From the NCBI GenBank assembly GCA_946479005.1, contig CAMLEM010000057.1, positions 1 to 8,375 on the forward strand: 8,375 bases of DNA, in the 5' to 3' direction. The translations under genes and the position numbers were made by a program. Below are positions 7,200 through 8,375 of the stretch, one piece after another. The DNA is from an uncultured Chitinophagaceae bacterium (GTDB lineage Bacteria; Bacteroidota; Bacteroidia; Chitinophagales; Chitinophagaceae). Below the pieces are notes generated by a model. The model worked only from the letters and a program-made list of their open reading frames with translations. It did not search any database and had not been told where the DNA came from. The stretch's first letter is position 1. The number at the start of each line of letters is the position of its first letter.

Positions 7200-7533
7200 A
7201 CCAGAAATAATGTTTGGGGAACAGTAAACGAATATTGTCTATGAACGGAAAAGAATACAGCCTGGTTGTTGATGATCGGGAATTCCCCGCAACAAGGAAA
7301 ACATCAGCAGTAAAAAGATCGTGGGCCGCGTGCTGTTTCCTTTTCACCCTGAACTTTTGGGGATGCTCCATCGCGCATTCTCCCAGGGCTTTCTCATCGT
7401 CAGAGGGTTGGGGGCTGGCCTCCATTCGACGTTCCAGGTAGATCTTGTACACCGGCACGGCCAGTGCCTTTGCAAAAAGCGGGATATCCGGAGTTATCAG
7501 TAAGAAAGATAAGAGGATACAAAGCTTTTGCAT
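7198..7533 (-). CDS. Small secreted protein of unknown function
   Basis: I do not recognise the family of this 111-residue protein. The N-terminus MQKLCILLSFLLITPDIPLFAKA is a plausible Sec signal peptide with possible cleavage near Ala23, so the mature part of about 88 residues would be periplasmic or exported. The mature region is basic and aromatic, with YKIYLERRMEASPQPSDDEKAL (29-50), CAMEHPQKFRVKRKQH (53-68), DLFTADVFLVAGNSRSS (72-88) and SFPFIDNIRLLF (94-105). It has one mature Cys (53), so no internal disulfide. The ATG at 7531-7533 is chosen because the reading frame continues upstream into clpS, whereas this Met begins a signal peptide and stands 3 bp after a perfect TAATTTTG promoter box. 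It is first in the minus-strand cluster with the antiporter and the DUF3124 gene. The opposite strand carries a shorter open frame without comparable features. Confidence 0.7.
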   Translation of the reverse strand: MQKLCILLSFLLITPDIPLFAKALAVPVYKIYLERRMEASPQPSDDEKALGECAMEHPQKFRVKRKQHAAHDLFTADVFLVAGNSRSSTTRLYSFPFIDNIRLLFPKHYFW

Positions 7534-7559
7534 AGGCAAAATTAGTTTTTTTATCTTTG
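7527..7559 (+). promoter_or_regulatory. Promoter of clpS (-33 TTTG, -7 TATCTTTG)
   Basis: TTTG at 7527-7530 and TATCTTTG at 7552-7559 match both Bacteroidota promoter elements with a 21-bp spacer. The -7 box ends 4 bp before the clpS ATG, so the message would have almost no leader. The -33 element lies inside the first codons of the divergent gene. Confidence 0.7.
7537..7544 (-). promoter_or_regulatory. -7 promoter element of the secreted-protein/antiporter/DUF3124 cluster
   Basis: On the minus strand this reads TAATTTTG, an exact TAnnTTTG match ending 3 bp before the ATG. A possible -33 ATTG lies at 7567-7570 (minus strand), 22 bp upstream and inside the first codons of clpS. The two divergent -7 boxes are only 7 bp apart, so polymerase could hardly occupy both promoters at once. 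Confidence 0.6.
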
Positions 7560-7563
7560 TTGG

Positions 7564-7866
7564 ATGCAATCCTACCAGGGAGATACCAAACTCAAACCCG
7601 AAGAAGATATCGCTGTTGATACGCTCACCCAGGACCCCTGCCAGCTGGTGGTCTGGAACGACGAGGTGAACACATTCGAATGGGTGATCGAAACCCTGGT
7701 GGATGTTTGCGGACACAACCACGAACAGGCAGAACAATGTGCCTATATCATCCATTTTCACGGTAAATATGCCGTTGCCAATGGAACTTACGAGGATCTT
7801 CGTCCAAAATGCGATGCCATTGTTGACCGCGGCATCAACGCCACCGTGGAATTGGTGACAGCTTAA
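7564..7866 (+). CDS. clpS: ATP-dependent Clp protease adaptor ClpS
   Basis: ClpS binds N-terminal Leu, Phe, Tyr or Trp of substrates and delivers them to ClpA-ClpP for degradation in the cytoplasm. The 100-residue protein has the usual size: a disordered N-terminal extension (about 1-25), then LVVWNDEVNTFEWVIETL (28-45), CAYIIHFHGKYAV (59-71) and the closing GINATVE (90-96). Asn32, Asp33 and His64 correspond to the E. coli N-degron pocket residues Asn34, Asp35 and His66. The gatekeeper position (Met40 in E. coli) appears to be Phe38. The ATG at 7564 follows a perfect promoter box by 4 bp. The gene is divergent from the antiporter cluster, and aat, which creates ClpS substrates, is on the same strand 3.2 kb upstream. 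No clpA is in the window. A terminator-like hairpin lies about 110 bp downstream. Confidence 0.96.
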   Translation: MQSYQGDTKLKPEEDIAVDTLTQDPCQLVVWNDEVNTFEWVIETLVDVCGHNHEQAEQCAYIIHFHGKYAVANGTYEDLRPKCDAIVDRGINATVELVTA

Positions 7867-8205
7867 ACCCTCTTTTAAAGGTCAAACACCATAATAATCC
7901 GGAAAAAATTATCGGGCCCTCCGGAAAAATTCATAATTTCAGCGCACGGTTCTGCAACAGAGAATTTTAGGAAACGGGAAAGATGAAAATCTGATTAAAA
8001 AGACCCCGTTATTTTTTTTCTTTTCTAAATTCCTTGACATTGCATCCCGTTAAACCTATCTCCACCCCGAACCTACGAATATTCAACGCGCGGTAAAGTT
8101 TTTCCAGCCGTTTCGCGTAAGATTCAATCCTGAGAAGACCAATAATGAAATTCTCGTTTATACGTGATTTTCAGATGTGATGACTGACCCTGGAACACCC
8201 GGTTA
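7867..8205. other. Intergenic region without a convincing gene
   Basis: These 339 bases are more AT-rich than the neighbouring genes and broken by stops in most frames. They hold one possible terminator (7973-8020) and a short direct repeat, TCCGGA followed by five or six A and TT (7898-7910 and 7920-7931). I see no tRNA, known riboswitch or small-RNA signature. It may include the promoter and leader of a gene further right. Confidence 0.6.
7973..8020 (+). terminator. Possible rho-independent terminator downstream of clpS
   Basis: AACGGG (7973-7978) can pair with CCCGTT (8005-8010), followed at once by ATTTTTTTTC and more T. The 26-nt loop contains its own small hairpin, AGAT-GAAA-ATCT (7981-7992). 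The T-run is strong, but the 6-bp outer stem with a long loop is weak. Its position about 110 bp past the clpS stop fits termination of that transcript. Confidence 0.45.
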
Positions 8206-8375
8206 ATGGATCTGTTTTTTGATATTGGACCTGTATCACTTCAGAAAAGAAGCTATTACCGTCGTTTTTTAATTTTTTTTAAAAAAAAAAAAAAAACATA
8301 CCCAGGTACGGGTCGAAAAAAAAGGAAGCAAGGGGAAATTGTGACCGGGCACGAAGCCCCGGCAGATCAGCCGGT
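8206..8375 (+). CDS. Weak candidate partial reading frame crossing a 16-A run (3' end outside window)
   Basis: From the ATG at 8206 the frame is open for 56 codons to the window edge. It reads MDLFFDIGPVSLQKRSYYRR, then FLIFF, five Lys encoded by the A-run, and a basic stretch (TYPGTGRKKRKQ) before GEIVTGHEAPADQP. I recognise no family. The composition is low-complexity and the N-terminal part may be non-coding leader; a GTG at 8341 in the same frame, after AAGGGG, is an alternative start. No TAnnTTTG box is seen just upstream. A one-base change in the A16 run would shift the frame. It could equally be untranslated sequence before a gene or RNA outside the window. Confidence 0.2.
   Translation, partial: MDLFFDIGPVSLQKRSYYRRFLIFFKKKKKTYPGTGRKKRKQGEIVTGHEAPADQP
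8265..8296. repeat. Homopolymer tract T6-AA-T8-A16
   Basis: Six T (8265-8270), two A, eight T (8273-8280) and then sixteen A (8281-8296) follow directly; a further A8 run is at 8316-8323. T8A8 is itself palindromic. Runs of this length slip in replication and sequencing, so the exact count should not be trusted. The tract could be an intrinsically bent promoter-upstream element or part of the candidate frame. Confidence 0.7.

Noticed and set aside
7198..7761. Longer minus-strand version of the small secreted protein, starting inside clpS
   Set aside because: The extra N-terminal part is antisense to clpS. The inner Met at 7533 starts a signal peptide and follows a promoter box.
7898..7931. 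TCCGGA repeat pair that could pair as a 6-bp stem downstream of clpS
   Set aside because: TCCGGA is self-complementary, the loop is 16 nt, and no T-run follows on the plus strand; it is more likely a chance direct repeat.
8034..8062. TTGACA-N17-TATCTC, an E. coli-like sigma70 promoter
   Set aside because: Bacteroidota use a different promoter consensus, and the second hexamer is poor; no gene starts shortly downstream.
8009..8170. Minus-strand open frame of 53 codons with protein-like composition (RIESYAKRLEKLYRALNIRR)
   Set aside because: It has no ATG or other good start after the upstream stop at 8171-8173, its end runs into the A-rich complement of a T-run, and I recognise no family. 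It could be a gene remnant, but nothing supports that.
8324..8375. Possible structured RNA or riboswitch at the right edge (hairpin CCGGGC-acgaa-GCCCCGG)
   Set aside because: Too little sequence remains, and it matches no cobalamin, TPP, tmRNA, SRP or RNase P signature that I know.

Overview
The window looks like chromosomal DNA of a Bacteroidota bacterium, probably from an uncultured or environmental lineage; I cannot place it more finely. The evidence is the repeated Bacteroidota -7 promoter element TAnnTTTG directly in front of start codons, the absence of Shine-Dalgarno sequences, the protein families, and a composition near 50% GC. Nothing indicates a phage, plasmid or island.

Layout from left to right: (1) the last 58 codons of a probable outer-membrane beta-barrel protein (+), ending 3 bp before the stop codon of (2) valS, valyl-tRNA synthetase (-). 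(3) An alpha/beta-hydrolase of the esterase-like COG4947 type (+) is divergent from valS; an 8-bp inverted repeat lies between the two putative promoters. (4) A 124-bp palindromic intergenic repeat is followed by (5) aat, leucyl/phenylalanyl-tRNA-protein transferase (+). The 3' end of aat overlaps by 56 bp the end of a minus-strand cluster that reads right to left: (8) a small secreted protein of unknown function, (7) a CPA2-type cation/proton antiporter with an extra membrane module and two RCK_C domains, and (6) a membrane-anchored DUF3124 protein. (9) clpS, the N-degron adaptor of ClpAP, is divergent from this cluster. (10) About 340 bp with a possible terminator but no convincing gene leads to (11) a weak candidate reading frame that crosses a 16-A run and leaves the window.

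Two functional themes stand out. Aat attaches Leu/Phe to protein N-termini and ClpS recognises such N-termini for degradation, so two successive steps of the bacterial N-degron pathway flank one antiporter cluster. The three cluster genes (secreted protein, antiporter, DUF3124) are all predicted to act at or beyond the inner membrane and may be co-transcribed.

No tRNA, rRNA, CRISPR array or insertion sequence was seen. The most unusual signals are the palindromic repeat before aat, the nearly leaderless promoter arrangement at four genes, and the A16 tract in the last candidate frame. I found no clearly new multi-gene system; most genes are ordinary housekeeping genes.
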